64,000 nucleotides of DNA from Bog-366 sp963722555 (GCA_963722555.1 CAVRNQ010000007.1:2542001-2606000); one strand, 5' to 3'. Numbered from the stretch's first letter, positions 10,142 to 19,782 are shown. Made by a program: numbers and translations. Notes: a model not told the origin generated them from the sequence alone.

Positions 10142-10405
10142 GGGGTGACTTCAAGTGCGGGGCGCACTCTTTCGGGTAGGCCGTTACACGTCCGAGTGAC
10201 GCGGCTGCGGTGCCCTGCCAACTTCCCAGAACACCGTGAATCTCCAACTGCAAGGCCGCCCAGGTTTGGAAGCAGGAGCGGAGAGTGCCCAGGAAGGAAA
10301 AGAAGGGGGTAAACATGGGAGCGGGAAGCTTAACAGCGGGAGCGAACCAACATCAATGATTTCAATCCGGACGGAGTTTTTGGCAAGCACACCGGTTAGG
10401 GTGGT

Positions 10406-11179
10406 TCAAGATGTTATGGTGAGTCCACCATCTACAACCAAGGTTTGACCGGTAATGTACGAGCAATCATCCGAGGCCAGAAACACAGCGACTCTCGCCA
10501 CCTCTTCCGGCTCTCCCGGCCGCGCCAGGGGGATCTTTCGATTCCTCACGTACCATTCTTGGAAGAATTCCGTTTGGGTCTCGTCCACGCCTTTGACGAT
10601 CGAAAGTGGGGTGTGAATACACCCCGGCGCAATCGCGTTGGCAAGAACACCATGCGGGGCCAAATCAACCGCCAAGGATCTGGTGAAGCTGATGATTCCC
10701 CCCTTCGCGGCAGCGTATGCTCCAAGTTCCCCTTCCGTCGCCAGCGCCTGCGTGGAGCTGATGTTGATGATGCGTCCCCATCGTTGTTTCAGCATGTGGG
10801 GGATAACCAGCTTGCAACCCCAGTAGATGGCTTCCAAATTGACCGCTTGGGTCTTCTTCCACTGTTCCAGTGTGTCGTGCAAAATATCCGCATAGAAGGC
10901 GATCGCGGCGCTGTTGACAAGGACGTCGATTTTTCCCTTTTCGCCTGCAACCTCATCGATGCATCTCCGGTACTCGTCCTGGTCAGTAATATCGAACACG
11001 TAAGACTTCGCCTGCCCACCTCGCTCTCGAATATCGTGGCAAACCTGGTTGACCTCCTGCTTCACATCAATTGCCGCAATGGTAGCGCCTTCCCGCACAA
11101 ACTCACGAGCTATGGCAGCGCCAATTCCTTGGGCCGCTCCCGTCACGATGGCTACGCGCCCCTCGAGTTTCATGGTCAT
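10406..11179 (-). CDS. SDR-family oxidoreductase
   Basis: A 257-aa classical SDR. The cofactor loop TGAAQGIG is at residues 13-20, NSAAI at 89-93 replaces the usual NNAG, the catalytic Ser lies in NISSTQ near 141, and Y155/K159 sit in YAAAKGG. AAGGAAC precedes the ATG. It lies just downstream of the EamA transporter gene on the same strand (29-bp gap) and in line with the enolase-superfamily dehydratase, so the three may form an operon. A dehydrogenase acting on a sugar or sugar acid is likely; the substrate is not defined by sequence. Confidence 0.9.
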   Translation of the reverse strand: MTMKLEGRVAIVTGAAQGIGAAIAREFVREGATIAAIDVKQEVNQVCHDIRERGGQAKSYVFDITDQDEYRRCIDEVAGEKGKIDVLVNSAAIAFYADILHDTLEQWKKTQAVNLEAIYWGCKLVIPHMLKQRWGRIINISSTQALATEGELGAYAAAKGGIISFTRSLAVDLAPHGVLANAIAPGCIHTPLSIVKGVDETQTEFFQEWYVRNRKIPLARPGEPEEVARVAVFLASDDCSYITGQTLVVDGGLTITS

Positions 11180-11208
11180 GTTCCTTGCCCTGCATTCCGA
11201 AGCAAGGC

Positions 11209-12213
11209 TCAGCTTGAGGACGGGTCCAGGCTGGTAATCAGAATGGTCCCCGCTAAAGTAACCAAACCTCCAACCATCATGGTGGGAGTAATCTTCTCCC
11301 CCAGAGTCAGCGCCGAGATGATAACTCCAAAGAACGGCAGAAGATATATCGACACGGACGCCTGGCTCACATCAAGACGCTTCAAGAGAATCGCCCACAG
11401 CACCATGGCTATTCCCCAACTGAACACGCTCAACACCAGGACTGCAAACCAAGTGCTGGGTCTGTAACTTCTGACAGCCGCCAGCGAAATGGGCTCGACC
11501 CAAACCAGGAAAGGCAGACTTACCACTAGGGCGAGCAGGTATCCATAAATCAACACTTCCAGCGGCGTAAAGCGTCTCAAGAGTTCCTTGCAGAAAACGT
11601 TGTAGAAGGAACTGGCGGTGCATGCCACCAGTACCAGCATATTCCCGAAAAGGAACTTTCCATTGGCGAGTTGCAGATGACGCCAATCAACGTCGGAAAG
11701 AATCAGCACACCCGCCAAGGCGACAAATAAACTCGCCCACCGCACCAGCGTCATCTTCTCCTTAAGAATAAAGGAGGCCAAAACTGCGGTAAGGATTGGG
11801 ACCGTGAGATAAATGAGGGAAGCATTCGACGCGGTGGAACGGTCTATGCCCCAGGCCAGGAACGCGGAAGCGGGGATGAGCCCCAAGACGCCAAGCATCA
11901 GAAAGCCGATGATATTTCGCTTGTTCAACAGCGACCGTTCGCTTGGGGTAATGGCGCCAGAGGTCTTGGGAGTAGAATCCCCAGGACCCGAGCGGTGACG
12001 GCGTTCAAGCACAAGGAACGGCAAAAGGACCAGCGCTGCGAAGAGGAAGGCCCATGCACTCACCGTGATGGGCCCCATCCTTTCAGTCGCGGTCTTGTAG
12101 GCAGCATATTGCGCTGCCCACATGATATTGACCAGCACGAGCAGACTCACATCGACAATTGAACGCTGAGAGATCCTCACTCTTCTCTGTCTCCTTTCAT
12201 AGACCCCGACCAT
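11209..12213 (-). CDS. DMT-superfamily (EamA) transporter
   Basis: A 334-aa integral membrane protein with about ten hydrophobic segments arranged as two EamA repeats: roughly residues 20-170, beginning VSLLVLVNIMWAAQYAAYK, and 185-330. This is the drug/metabolite transporter superfamily, whose members move small metabolites such as sugars or amino acids across the inner membrane. A hydrophilic, Ser/Pro-rich loop (about 70-95) separates the first helices. It is 59 bp downstream of the enolase-superfamily gene and 29 bp upstream of the SDR gene on the same strand. Substrate unknown. Confidence 0.88.
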   Translation of the reverse strand: MVGVYERRQRRVRISQRSIVDVSLLVLVNIMWAAQYAAYKTATERMGPITVSAWAFLFAALVLLPFLVLERRHRSGPGDSTPKTSGAITPSERSLLNKRNIIGFLMLGVLGLIPASAFLAWGIDRSTASNASLIYLTVPILTAVLASFILKEKMTLVRWASLFVALAGVLILSDVDWRHLQLANGKFLFGNMLVLVACTASSFYNVFCKELLRRFTPLEVLIYGYLLALVVSLPFLVWVEPISLAAVRSYRPSTWFAVLVLSVFSWGIAMVLWAILLKRLDVSQASVSIYLLPFFGVIISALTLGEKITPTMMVGGLVTLAGTILITSLDPSSS

Positions 12214-12271
12214 TGATAACCCACAGATTTGAACGAGTGTTCAATTTTGCGAATCCCGGCCACGGGCAGCT

Positions 12272-13480
12272 TCAGGAAACAACGACCTTGCCAATCACGT
12301 ACTTCTGTTCAGCGGCTGCCGCGAACTCAGCCAAGGCGGCAGGCCGAAGTTCGAATCCCAGCCCCGGCCGTTCGGGTAGGGGGATTTTGCCATTCACAAC
12401 CGTGAGTTCTTCTTCCACCAGCTCTCTGCGCAAACGAGAATACGCCACAGGGGACGGCTGGAATTCCATGAATCGGCAATTGGGCGCAACGGCAGCCACG
12501 TGAGCGGTCGCAGCGACGCTGATCCCGGTCTTCCAGCAATGCGGGACTACGATTTTGCCACGGTCCAAGGCCATTTGGACCACGCGCACCGCTTCGGTAA
12601 TTCCCCCCACGCGGCCGATATCCGGCTGCACGATGTCAACGCATCCTCGTTCCATGAGTTCCGCGAACTCGAACCGAGTCTGCAGCCACTCGCCAGCGGC
12701 AATGCGGACTTGAGTTGCGCCGGCCAGCCTTGCATAACCCTCGAGGTCGTCCGAGGGCAGGGGAGTCTCAACGAAGAATATGTCGTATTTTTCCAGACGG
12801 CGGAGCACCCTTAGGGCCTCTTTCCAATGGGCCCAGCAATACGCCACGTCTACCATCAGCGTCATCCCCGGGCCTGCCACTTCCCGGCATGCTGCCACCA
12901 GTTCCACAATGGCGTCGTCACCCTCGTGAAGGTGATTGTGAGCATAGGGGCCCTTGATGCAAACCTCCAGCTTGGCGGCACTGAAGCCGAAACTCTGTGC
13001 CCAGCGCACTTTTTCGAGCAAGCTCTTGCGATACTCCTCGAGAGTCCAGCCATCCGGCATCAAGCTCGCATAGGGCGTAATGAATTCCTGCGGAGCTCCA
13101 CCCAGCAGTTGCCACACTGGCCTGCCGGTCGCCTTGCCGTAGATATCCCAGATGGCCATGTCCAGCGCGCCGATAGCGCATATGCCGGCTCCCCGCCTCC
13201 CCGTCATGGCCGAAAAAGTGTAAAGACGATCCCATATGGCCTGGGGTTGAGTGGGGTCTTGCCCCACCAGCAATTCCGTGAGACCTAACGCCATGATGTG
13301 GGAACCCGGCGCCTCGATGAGCGACTTCACGACCCAGGGATTCGAATCCACTTCCCCAATCCCTGTGATTCCTTCGTCGGTATGTACCCTGACGACGATC
13401 GTGTCCTGCGCTGAATCACAAGCCTCCGCGTTGTAATCCGGCACCAGCAAGACCGTGCAGTCCACATGGGTTATTCTCAT
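12272..13480 (-). CDS. Mandelate racemase/muconate lactonizing-type dehydratase (enolase superfamily)
   Basis: A 402-aa member of the mandelate-racemase subgroup, most like sugar-acid dehydratases (galactonate/rhamnonate type). Metal ligands can be placed at D211 (MVDVAYCW), E238 (FVETPLP) and E264 (AAGEW). K170 (AAKLEV) and H314 (VVPHCWKTG) are candidate acid/base residues. The N-terminal capping domain begins with MRITHVDCTVLLVP. AGAGGTG precedes the ATG. The usual reaction is loss of water from an aldonate to give a 2-keto-3-deoxy acid. It shares direction with the EamA transporter and SDR genes, which suits a sugar-acid pathway. The exact substrate needs the specificity loops to be compared. 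Confidence 0.88.
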   Translation of the reverse strand: MRITHVDCTVLLVPDYNAEACDSAQDTIVVRVHTDEGITGIGEVDSNPWVVKSLIEAPGSHIMALGLTELLVGQDPTQPQAIWDRLYTFSAMTGRRGAGICAIGALDMAIWDIYGKATGRPVWQLLGGAPQEFITPYASLMPDGWTLEEYRKSLLEKVRWAQSFGFSAAKLEVCIKGPYAHNHLHEGDDAIVELVAACREVAGPGMTLMVDVAYCWAHWKEALRVLRRLEKYDIFFVETPLPSDDLEGYARLAGATQVRIAAGEWLQTRFEFAELMERGCVDIVQPDIGRVGGITEAVRVVQMALDRGKIVVPHCWKTGISVAATAHVAAVAPNCRFMEFQPSPVAYSRLRRELVEEELTVVNGKIPLPERPGLGFELRPAALAEFAAAAEQKYVIGKVVVS

Positions 13481-13604
13481 GGCAAAGCACCTCTTTGCTC
13501 ATTATGCTCCGGCAACACGGCCACCTGAGGCCTTAACCGAGCAATAGCGTGGCCCGCAGTTTGTCCCATCGGTACACCAAGGTGCGTCGTCCTTGATCCT
13601 AAAG

Positions 13605-14894
13605 TCACAATCCTTTTGTCGGGGGCAACGCAGGAGTTCCTTCGGATGAATCGCTACCAACCTCTCTAACCTCGCGCCAGGCTTCGATCATGGCTTCAAC
13701 ACTCGTCCAGGGTGTATCCGGGAAGAGAGCGTCTACAGGACTAAGGATGAAGCCGGTTGGGCCCAGTTTTGTGATTGCAGTGTGCACAGCGTGGCGAATC
13801 TCTTCGCGATTCCCACCGTACAACGTCAGGGCGCTACTGATACCCCCGGCCACCGCGAGCCGGCCGCGGAACTTTTCCTTGATGACCGCCAAATCAGTCT
13901 TGTCCTGGACGGGATCGACGTAATAAAGCAGGTCGATATTCCCCGCCAACAGTTCGTCACCCATGGCCAACGCTCCCGTGGTCATTACATAGGCGAACAG
14001 GGCCCCCGCTTGGTGCACGATCGCGGCTAGTTTACTTAGGCGCGGCGTGAGGAATTTCCGGAACAGCGCTGGAGACCAGAAGTCGGTAGCACTGTACCAG
14101 CCGCGTTGCACCACTATGTCCACGCCGCCTGCCTCAAGCATCATCTCAGTCCGGCGTCGATCGAAATCGTAGATAATGTCGATGAGCTCCTGAAAGAAAT
14201 CCGGCTCGGTCATTGCAGCCATCACCGCCCGCTCCACGCCACACAGCCAAGCCACAGCGTCCATGCCGAACGCGCTCCATCCCTGAACCAGCACACCGTG
14301 TTCTTGGGCGAATCGCCGAACCTTGGACATTCGCTCGCGATAGGCGGCCAATTGCCCGGCGCTGGGATCTTGCAGGAGATAGCGCAATTGGGGGAGATCC
14401 TCGGGGCCCACAACGGCGTGCCGGGTTCCGCGGGGAATGTTGAAGTCCTCGAATAGGGCGACTTGCTGGGGCTGCACCACCCATCCAGGCCCCACCTTTT
14501 CGTCCGTCCGGCGCACCACGTGACGCAAGCTCCCCGCGGGAGTCTGGTATTCCCGGCAGAGCAGCCAGTGTTGCTCGCTCGACGTGGGGGATTCCTGCCA
14601 ATCACGCACGCGCACTTCGGGGTGCATACCCCAGGGTGGCGAAACCTCCAGCACATCGTCCACTCCCAGGCTTGTCCAGCGGCGCACCCGCTCAAAGTCG
14701 TCCTCCACCGTCCACTGCTCCGGCAACGTATGGATGTGTTCCAGCCGCATCGTGTACCAGTAGGGAACCTCTTGTCCTTCGCGCGTCCACCGCAGTTGCG
14801 GAGGGGCCGGAAACCCAAAACACCAACAACACATCGGCACGTGATCCAGCTTTTCATGCCGGATCGCTGCGATCAAACGCTCCCGTGAGTTCAT
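13605..14894 (-). CDS. Uroporphyrinogen decarboxylase (URO-D) fold protein
   Basis: A 429-aa protein of the URO-D/MtaA-like superfamily. It opens with the family hallmark MNSRERLIAAIRHEKLDHVP and has the C-terminal GPTGFILSPVDALFP segment. An unusual CCWCFGF cluster follows the N-terminal motif. GGAGGGGAG lies shortly upstream of the ATG. Stand-alone URO-D-like proteins outside heme clusters are often methyltransferases or of unknown function. Here the neighbours are sugar-acid enzymes and an isomerase-like protein, so a role in heme synthesis is unlikely. A second, divergent member lies at 28864-30033. Confidence 0.8.
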   Translation of the reverse strand: MNSRERLIAAIRHEKLDHVPMCCWCFGFPAPPQLRWTREGQEVPYWYTMRLEHIHTLPEQWTVEDDFERVRRWTSLGVDDVLEVSPPWGMHPEVRVRDWQESPTSSEQHWLLCREYQTPAGSLRHVVRRTDEKVGPGWVVQPQQVALFEDFNIPRGTRHAVVGPEDLPQLRYLLQDPSAGQLAAYRERMSKVRRFAQEHGVLVQGWSAFGMDAVAWLCGVERAVMAAMTEPDFFQELIDIIYDFDRRRTEMMLEAGGVDIVVQRGWYSATDFWSPALFRKFLTPRLSKLAAIVHQAGALFAYVMTTGALAMGDELLAGNIDLLYYVDPVQDKTDLAVIKEKFRGRLAVAGGISSALTLYGGNREEIRHAVHTAITKLGPTGFILSPVDALFPDTPWTSVEAMIEAWREVREVGSDSSEGTPALPPTKGL

Positions 14895-15230
14895 GAAATA
14901 ATCTCCCCTCCCTCGGCTCGTATAATGTCAGGCAAAGAACCACTTCTTTCCTTCGGAGACTGCGCTCACCGACTCCACATTCCCAGTTACCCAACCAGCA
15001 GGCATCCGCGGTTCGACGTGCATGAAATTGCCGGCTTGACCGGCCACGGCCTGCAGTGCCTCAACCCTAGCCAAACAATTTCCCGCCGCATAGGCAGGGT
15101 GCACAGCGGAGGGCGACCGTTTTCCTGGGAATTCACCGCCGCGCGAGAGCCGTCAGGGCCTTAGCTTGATTCCGAATTCCTCGCGATTCAGGTCCGTCCA
15201 ATGAGCTGCGAATTCTGATCTCTGGCCAAG
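14895..15230. other. Intergenic between URO-D-like and isomerase-like genes
   Basis: 336 bp, no gene supported on either strand. It should hold the promoter of the minus-strand URO-D-like gene and the 3' end of the isomerase-like transcript. No hairpin terminator or repeat stood out. Confidence 0.35.
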
Positions 15231-16565
15231 TCAAGCCAAGGTAAGCCATTCGCAGCCAGTCATGGCTGCCAAATCACCCAGCGCCTGCCTCAAATCGCCG
15301 TAGGCAGCCATCCAGTGATGTCCCAAGCCCTCCTCTATGATCCATGATAGAATCCGTCGGTAATCAGACTCGAAACGCACGCGCAAGGGATTGCCTGGGA
15401 AAACCATTTCCGTTTCGACGGCCTCACCGTACATGCCCGCCAAAATATAGCCGTCCAGCTTGGGTACAATATTGAGCAGAGTCACCGCCCCTGGCCGGGC
15501 GGGAAACAAGCAACATAATCCACAATTCATCAAGCGCACCGGCGCCAACTTCACGTCCGAGGGATGAGCCGCAAGAGAGAAACCGCCCGACCCGCAATGC
15601 GAGAAGATGATTGCGTTCTCAGCGGGGATTGGATCCAGCAGGTCCGTGTTGTGCACGGGGCAGCCCGTGAGCCTGGTCAGGATCAGCATCCCTAACGCGC
15701 CGTTGAGATCTCCCTCACAAGAAACCGGAATCCCCTGCTCCCCCAGCAAAGACGCTGCCAGGCACACCTTCCCCATCAGGTGGGGATAGCAGCCCGCCGC
15801 CACAGCGGAAAGTCCAAGTTCCTGGATGGTCTCATTCAAAGCGGTATGAACTTGCATTGACTCGATACCAGCTCCCTCGGTTGCGGTCACTCCACCCACT
15901 TTCGCCTTGAGTCCCTGCCACCTTCCGGCCATTGAGGCAGCCGGTACCTGGGAGGCACGCTGCAAGAAGACCTGAACATCGATACCCACGACACGAGGTC
16001 CAAGAAGTTTCTTCAGCGCCAGTTCGTGTCCTGTGATCTCGGTCATCCCTTGAATCCGATGGCCCAAGTAGCCGATTCTGGCGCGCCGCAGTTGGCGGCG
16101 GACCGCGGAAGCCCGGGCGAATTCCCACGATCGTTTTAGCGCTGCCGGAGCGCCCACCTCGTCAAATTGGAAACAATAGGTTTTCTCGAGCTGTTTGAGC
16201 ATGAAACCCAGTTGTTGCATGCCGCAAAGCGAGCCCGTCTCCATGCCTGGCCGAGCCCAAGCGATCACGGGGATGTCGCATTCTTCCAGGAGATCCAAAA
16301 CCAGGTAATCCTCAAACCAACTGGCAGCCAGGACACAGACGGCGTCCACGCGCTGATCATAAAAGTACTTGCCCACCTTCACAGCGGATCCCGGGTCTTT
16401 CACTATTTCGGCGGAGCGAACGATCTCCAGTCTTCCGAAATTCGCCGTGCCGAATGTCTGCTCAAGCTGGTCCAGAAGACCGGGGGCCTGATTGGCCCCC
16501 ACCTCCAATGGATTACACACTACCGTGATACCCAGCCGAACGTGGTCATCCCTGTTTCCCGACAT
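15231..16565 (-). CDS. L-fucose/L-arabinose isomerase-family protein
   Basis: A 444-aa protein resembling the fucose/arabinose isomerase superfamily. The N-terminus reads LGITVVCNPLEVG, followed by alternating alpha/beta sequence. Toward the C-terminus, CEGDLNGALGMLILTRLTG carries the acidic residues that in this family bind Mn2+, and FSHCGSGGFSLA follows. I chose the ATG at 16565 because GGAGGA lies 7 bases before it; the frame stays open 20 codons further upstream. Likely an aldose-ketose isomerase or a related sugar-phosphate enzyme. It lies downstream of a DegT remnant and of one copy of the proposed GntR operator. Confidence 0.8.
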   Translation of the reverse strand: MSGNRDDHVRLGITVVCNPLEVGANQAPGLLDQLEQTFGTANFGRLEIVRSAEIVKDPGSAVKVGKYFYDQRVDAVCVLAASWFEDYLVLDLLEECDIPVIAWARPGMETGSLCGMQQLGFMLKQLEKTYCFQFDEVGAPAALKRSWEFARASAVRRQLRRARIGYLGHRIQGMTEITGHELALKKLLGPRVVGIDVQVFLQRASQVPAASMAGRWQGLKAKVGGVTATEGAGIESMQVHTALNETIQELGLSAVAAGCYPHLMGKVCLAASLLGEQGIPVSCEGDLNGALGMLILTRLTGCPVHNTDLLDPIPAENAIIFSHCGSGGFSLAAHPSDVKLAPVRLMNCGLCCLFPARPGAVTLLNIVPKLDGYILAGMYGEAVETEMVFPGNPLRVRFESDYRRILSWIIEEGLGHHWMAAYGDLRQALGDLAAMTGCEWLTLA

Positions 16566-16640
16566 ACAGTCCTCCCTCTCCGGACGCCCCTCAAAGCCCC
16601 AGCCTATGCTACCCCGCCTGCTCACAACTCCGCGTTGGGG

Positions 16641-16979
16641 CTAGGAATGCAAATACTTCTCAGCTACCCGGCGGAACTCGGCAGCCCGGGCATCAACTTC
16701 GTCAAATCCATCGCGCATGGTCACCCCGAAGGCAGACCCTACCCCAGTCATCTCGGCTACTCTTTGTTCCAGCTTGTACACCTTGGCCTTGAAGGAGGGA
16801 TCATCCGTCGTGCCGTATCGGAAAAGGTAACCTGCTTCCAGCACCTCCAGTACTTCCTTCTTTTCCTCTTCACCGATAACTTCCATCCCAGGTCCAGGCA
16901 CTTTAACCTCCGACTTTTGAGAGGAGTGCGCGTTGGGCGATGATCTCGCTTTATGATGATCGATCAACGGGCAGGGCAA
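16641..16979 (-). pseudogene. Internally deleted DegT/DnrJ/EryC1/StrS aminotransferase remnant
   Basis: A 112-codon open frame. Residues about 27-85 match the N-terminus of DegT-type sugar aminotransferases (GMEVIGEEEKKEVLEVLEAG, then TDDPSFKAKVYKLEQRVAE, then MTGVGSAFGV). This is followed abruptly by what looks like the last 20-25 residues of such a protein (EFRRVAEKYLHS). The entire PLP-binding core, about 300 residues with the Lys, is missing, so the product cannot be an aminotransferase. The first ~25 codons overlap a proposed regulatory site (16955-16965) and are probably not translated. Best read as a gene that lost its middle by deletion. Confidence 0.6.
16955..16965 (-). promoter_or_regulatory. 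Putative GntR operator, copy A
   Basis: Contains the word GATGATCGATC on the plus strand, within a near-palindrome TGATCGATCA. It lies upstream of the DegT remnant and the isomerase-like gene. Same word as at 19772, 21285, 21691 (reverse) and, with one change, 28314. Confidence 0.45.
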
Positions 16980-17034
16980 AATTACACCCTCTCCTCCAGC
17001 CTGTCAACCACCTAAATTCTCTGTTGTCAAGCCC

Positions 17035-17076
17035 CATTAGAAATGTCCCCATTCTTAGCTCATTAGAAGTGTCCCC
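17035..17076 (+). repeat. Pair of direct repeats, insertion-sequence-end-like
   Basis: Two 16-bp words, CATTAGAAATGTCCCC (17035-17050) and CATTAGAAGTGTCCCC (17061-17076), start 26 bp apart and differ at one base. Repeated GTCCCC words near an end are typical of some insertion sequences. An AT-rich stretch and a transposase fragment follow, so this may be a leftover IS terminus. Confidence 0.4.
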
Positions 17077-17191
17077 TTTTTGAGTTTTGGTTTTCTTGTT
17101 TTTGATATCTCATGGTTTTGCCTTTTGTTGTGGTTTGGGTTCGTGTCGTGACTGAATCCTCAGCGACGTCTTGTCATTGCGGGTCTCGCCT

Positions 17192-17443
17192 TCGCTATGG
17201 TGGATCGTGGCAATCTATCTGACGCGGTGGAAAACTGAGGAAACTTTCCGCTTCGTCAAACAGAGCTATCACGTGGAAGATATTCGAGTTCTGCGTTATC
17301 AGAGATTGAAAAACTCGATCTTGTTGGTGACGGCGGCAGCTTACTTCGCGGCAACGTTTCTGGGACAAAACCTGAAGCTCCAAATCCTGTGCGAGAGACT
17401 GCTGATCATTTCGCAGCGCTTCTTTGGCATCCCGCCCTTCCCC
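17192..17443 (+). pseudogene. C-terminal fragment of IS4-type transposase
   Basis: About 84 codons (LWWIVAIYLTRWKTEETF ... FFGIPPF) that match the C-terminal part of the intact transposase at 57478-58737 almost residue for residue. They include the Y-x2-R-x3-E-x6-K signature. The upstream two thirds and the terminal inverted repeat are missing, so this is a dead remnant of the same element family. It lies 50 bp beyond the stop of the convergent glycosidase-like gene. Confidence 0.85.
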
Positions 17444-17492
17444 GCGCAGTCCTGGCTTAGCCGATCGAACGGAAGCGGTACATCTCGATTTC

Positions 17493-19679
17493 TTACCCTG
17501 TGGCAAGGTCGCTTGCCCGGATACGCACGGGGGTGCCAATTTTGGACCGGAGCACGCGACCACCAACTCTTACGGTAAACTCGTGCCCGGCCGCAGATAT
17601 ATCCATATTTGACCCTCGCAGCCTCAACCCTTTCAACGACGCTTGCGGAGACCAACTCGGCAGTCTCGGATTAATCGTGATGGTCCCATCCAGCTCCAAA
17701 TTGACTCCGAACATCCCGAAGATGATGCACTGAGCGCCCGCACCCGCGTCAATCGCGTTCTGGAGAGGAGTGTCCTTCCGATACTCAATTTGGTTGGCGA
17801 CCAGCGAGTCTCCCCAGTAGGGCATCCGCTCCCCCCACCACAACGTGCGCTTCAAGAGTTCTTCTGCTTGCGCCGTATACCCGGCTTGATACAAGAATTC
17901 GGCTATCCGCGGCGTAAAGGCAACGTAGTTGCCGCCGCCGCCGTTATCGATATCGACCTGGTCGTAAGCTGGATCCTGCTTCGCTATGCTGTGGAGTCCG
18001 TAAGCCGAAAGGAATTCATCGTCGTTCAGATGGCTCACCAACCCTTGCTCTTCCTCTTTGTCGAGCACCTTGCTTCCCATCATCTTGAATATATAGTTTG
18101 TGTATCTCAGTTCCTTCACCCCATTGGCGTACATAAAGAAGAACCACCGGTCTTTGGGGCTCCACAGGGTCTCCTTTAACAACACCTTAAGAGCCTCGGC
18201 TCGCTCCAAGAGATAGTCCCAGTTCTTCCCGGACAGCTTTCCTAGTTGCCAGGCTAATTGAAAGGTCTTGTACCTCCGTCCGTTGAGATCCGGATAGAAG
18301 TTGTCATAACGATACTTAGTCCTCAGTTCCAGATGGTTGTTGCCGGTGCCGTAATCCAATAGAACCGCAGGTTTACTGAGATCATCCCCGAAATTGGCAT
18401 TGTAGAGCACCCAATCCAAGACGGACTTCCCATTGACAGTTTCGCTGAGGAATCCGACGTCTCCCGTCGCTTGGACGTAGTGATAGATCAACAAAATGAT
18501 CTTCTCTTGATTGACCGGATACCACGGCCCTCCCGCCTCGCCGTCCATCGGGTTGAAGAGAAAGTGTTTGGTGATGTCTATTTTGAGAAACTGCTTTATA
18601 TGTTCCTTGGTTGCGGCCGGATCGTAAAGGGGCAGAAGCTCGGGCACGCCACCAAAGTCCCACAAATATTCGCCCACGCACCCCCCCTTGATGCCCCCGG
18701 TGGAATAGTAGGGGTTCAGCACGAACTCCGGGACCTTCCATTTGTTTATGATAAAACACACGATCGACCGATTGTAGTATTCGACCAAACTGCGGTTGGA
18801 GGCCTCGAGTTTTGGCAACTTGGTGAAGAGATCCTTCGTCTCGTCCCGAGAGGCCTGACGCGAGTCTGCAATCTCTTTGGCGGGATTCTTCAAGAGCTGA
18901 TTACAGACCCTCCGGCAGTCAGTTCTGTCGCCCATCGCCACCGCCACGTAATGGGTCGTACGTTGCCCAGGCAACAAGACGACTTCTCCTTCCCAGTGCG
19001 AAGACCAGGGTTCCCACCGCATGTCTTCGAGATCCGCACCCACCGCAATGGCGCCGGCCTCATTCTCCCGTACGACTCGTTTCACCTCGGAAACGGCCGT
19101 GGTAGTCTTTTTCGTGGTGTTCGGATAACTGAACTCCCAGACCTTAAGGTAATCCAAGCTTCCGAGGATATTCAGTTGTATGGGTATTTTCTTCTTTTCG
19201 GAGGTCGTGTTCTGGAGCGTCAGTTCAAGCAGGCCACCTCGCACTCCATGTACGAGACAGGATGTGGTCGACACAGAGATACCGTGCACCTCTCCCTTCC
19301 GCGGGACCTCCGTAGGGTGCCATTCATACCTCTTCGTTGGAACCTTTTCGCCGAAGAGCCGCACCTCCAACAGGAAATCAGAGCTCGCATAAGGGGGAGC
19401 GTAGAGGCTGCTGAGGCTTCCGATGTCCCTGTAATTCACCCCCGTGGTGATTAGCCCATTGATGATGCCGAAATGGTCTTCGTCCCTGATATTCCGGTCG
19501 CCCGGGAACATGAACGGGTCAACAAGCTCAGGCTGTTTGCCAGCTCCGGCAGTAGCTACTTGCGTCTCCGCCTTGGCGGCAGGAGGGCCACTTTGATTCG
19601 CCCCGAGCCCCTTGAGACTTGGGACAAGGGCGACCGTCCCCATGGCCTTCAATAAGCTGCGGCGTGTGTGTTTCCTCAT
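17493..19679 (-). CDS. Tat-exported six-hairpin glycosidase-like protein
   Basis: A 728-aa protein with a Tat signal (HTRRSLLKAMG at residues 4-14). Residues about 50-300 are beta-rich. From about 310 the sequence has the helical (alpha/alpha)6-barrel character of six-hairpin glycosidases: EYLWDFGGVPELLPLYDP, AGGPWYPVNQEKIILLIYHY, LLDYGTGNNHLELR, and a C-terminal GVNLELDGTITINPRLP typical of GH65/78/95-like tails. It probably acts on oligosaccharides outside the cytoplasm. A copy of the proposed GntR operator lies 93 bp upstream of the start. No exact GH family could be assigned by eye. Confidence 0.72.
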   Translation of the reverse strand: MRKHTRRSLLKAMGTVALVPSLKGLGANQSGPPAAKAETQVATAGAGKQPELVDPFMFPGDRNIRDEDHFGIINGLITTGVNYRDIGSLSSLYAPPYASSDFLLEVRLFGEKVPTKRYEWHPTEVPRKGEVHGISVSTTSCLVHGVRGGLLELTLQNTTSEKKKIPIQLNILGSLDYLKVWEFSYPNTTKKTTTAVSEVKRVVRENEAGAIAVGADLEDMRWEPWSSHWEGEVVLLPGQRTTHYVAVAMGDRTDCRRVCNQLLKNPAKEIADSRQASRDETKDLFTKLPKLEASNRSLVEYYNRSIVCFIINKWKVPEFVLNPYYSTGGIKGGCVGEYLWDFGGVPELLPLYDPAATKEHIKQFLKIDITKHFLFNPMDGEAGGPWYPVNQEKIILLIYHYVQATGDVGFLSETVNGKSVLDWVLYNANFGDDLSKPAVLLDYGTGNNHLELRTKYRYDNFYPDLNGRRYKTFQLAWQLGKLSGKNWDYLLERAEALKVLLKETLWSPKDRWFFFMYANGVKELRYTNYIFKMMGSKVLDKEEEQGLVSHLNDDEFLSAYGLHSIAKQDPAYDQVDIDNGGGGNYVAFTPRIAEFLYQAGYTAQAEELLKRTLWWGERMPYWGDSLVANQIEYRKDTPLQNAIDAGAGAQCIIFGMFGVNLELDGTITINPRLPSWSPQASLKGLRLRGSNMDISAAGHEFTVRVGGRVLRSKIGTPVRIRASDLATG

Positions 19680-19771
19680 GTGAGCCTCCTGGTTGCGTCT
19701 CCTATCCGCCCTTTACGGGGGACGGATCCCGCGTGCGTCGAGAACCAAAACGATCGAAAGGGATGATGGTC

Positions 19772-19782
19772 GATGATCGATC
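19772..19782 (+). promoter_or_regulatory. Putative GntR operator, copy B
   Basis: GATGATCGATC, 93 bp upstream of the glycosidase-like start at 19679. The flanking bases GATGGTC before it are shared, with changes, with copy E (28314), extending the similarity to about 20 bp. Confidence 0.5.
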
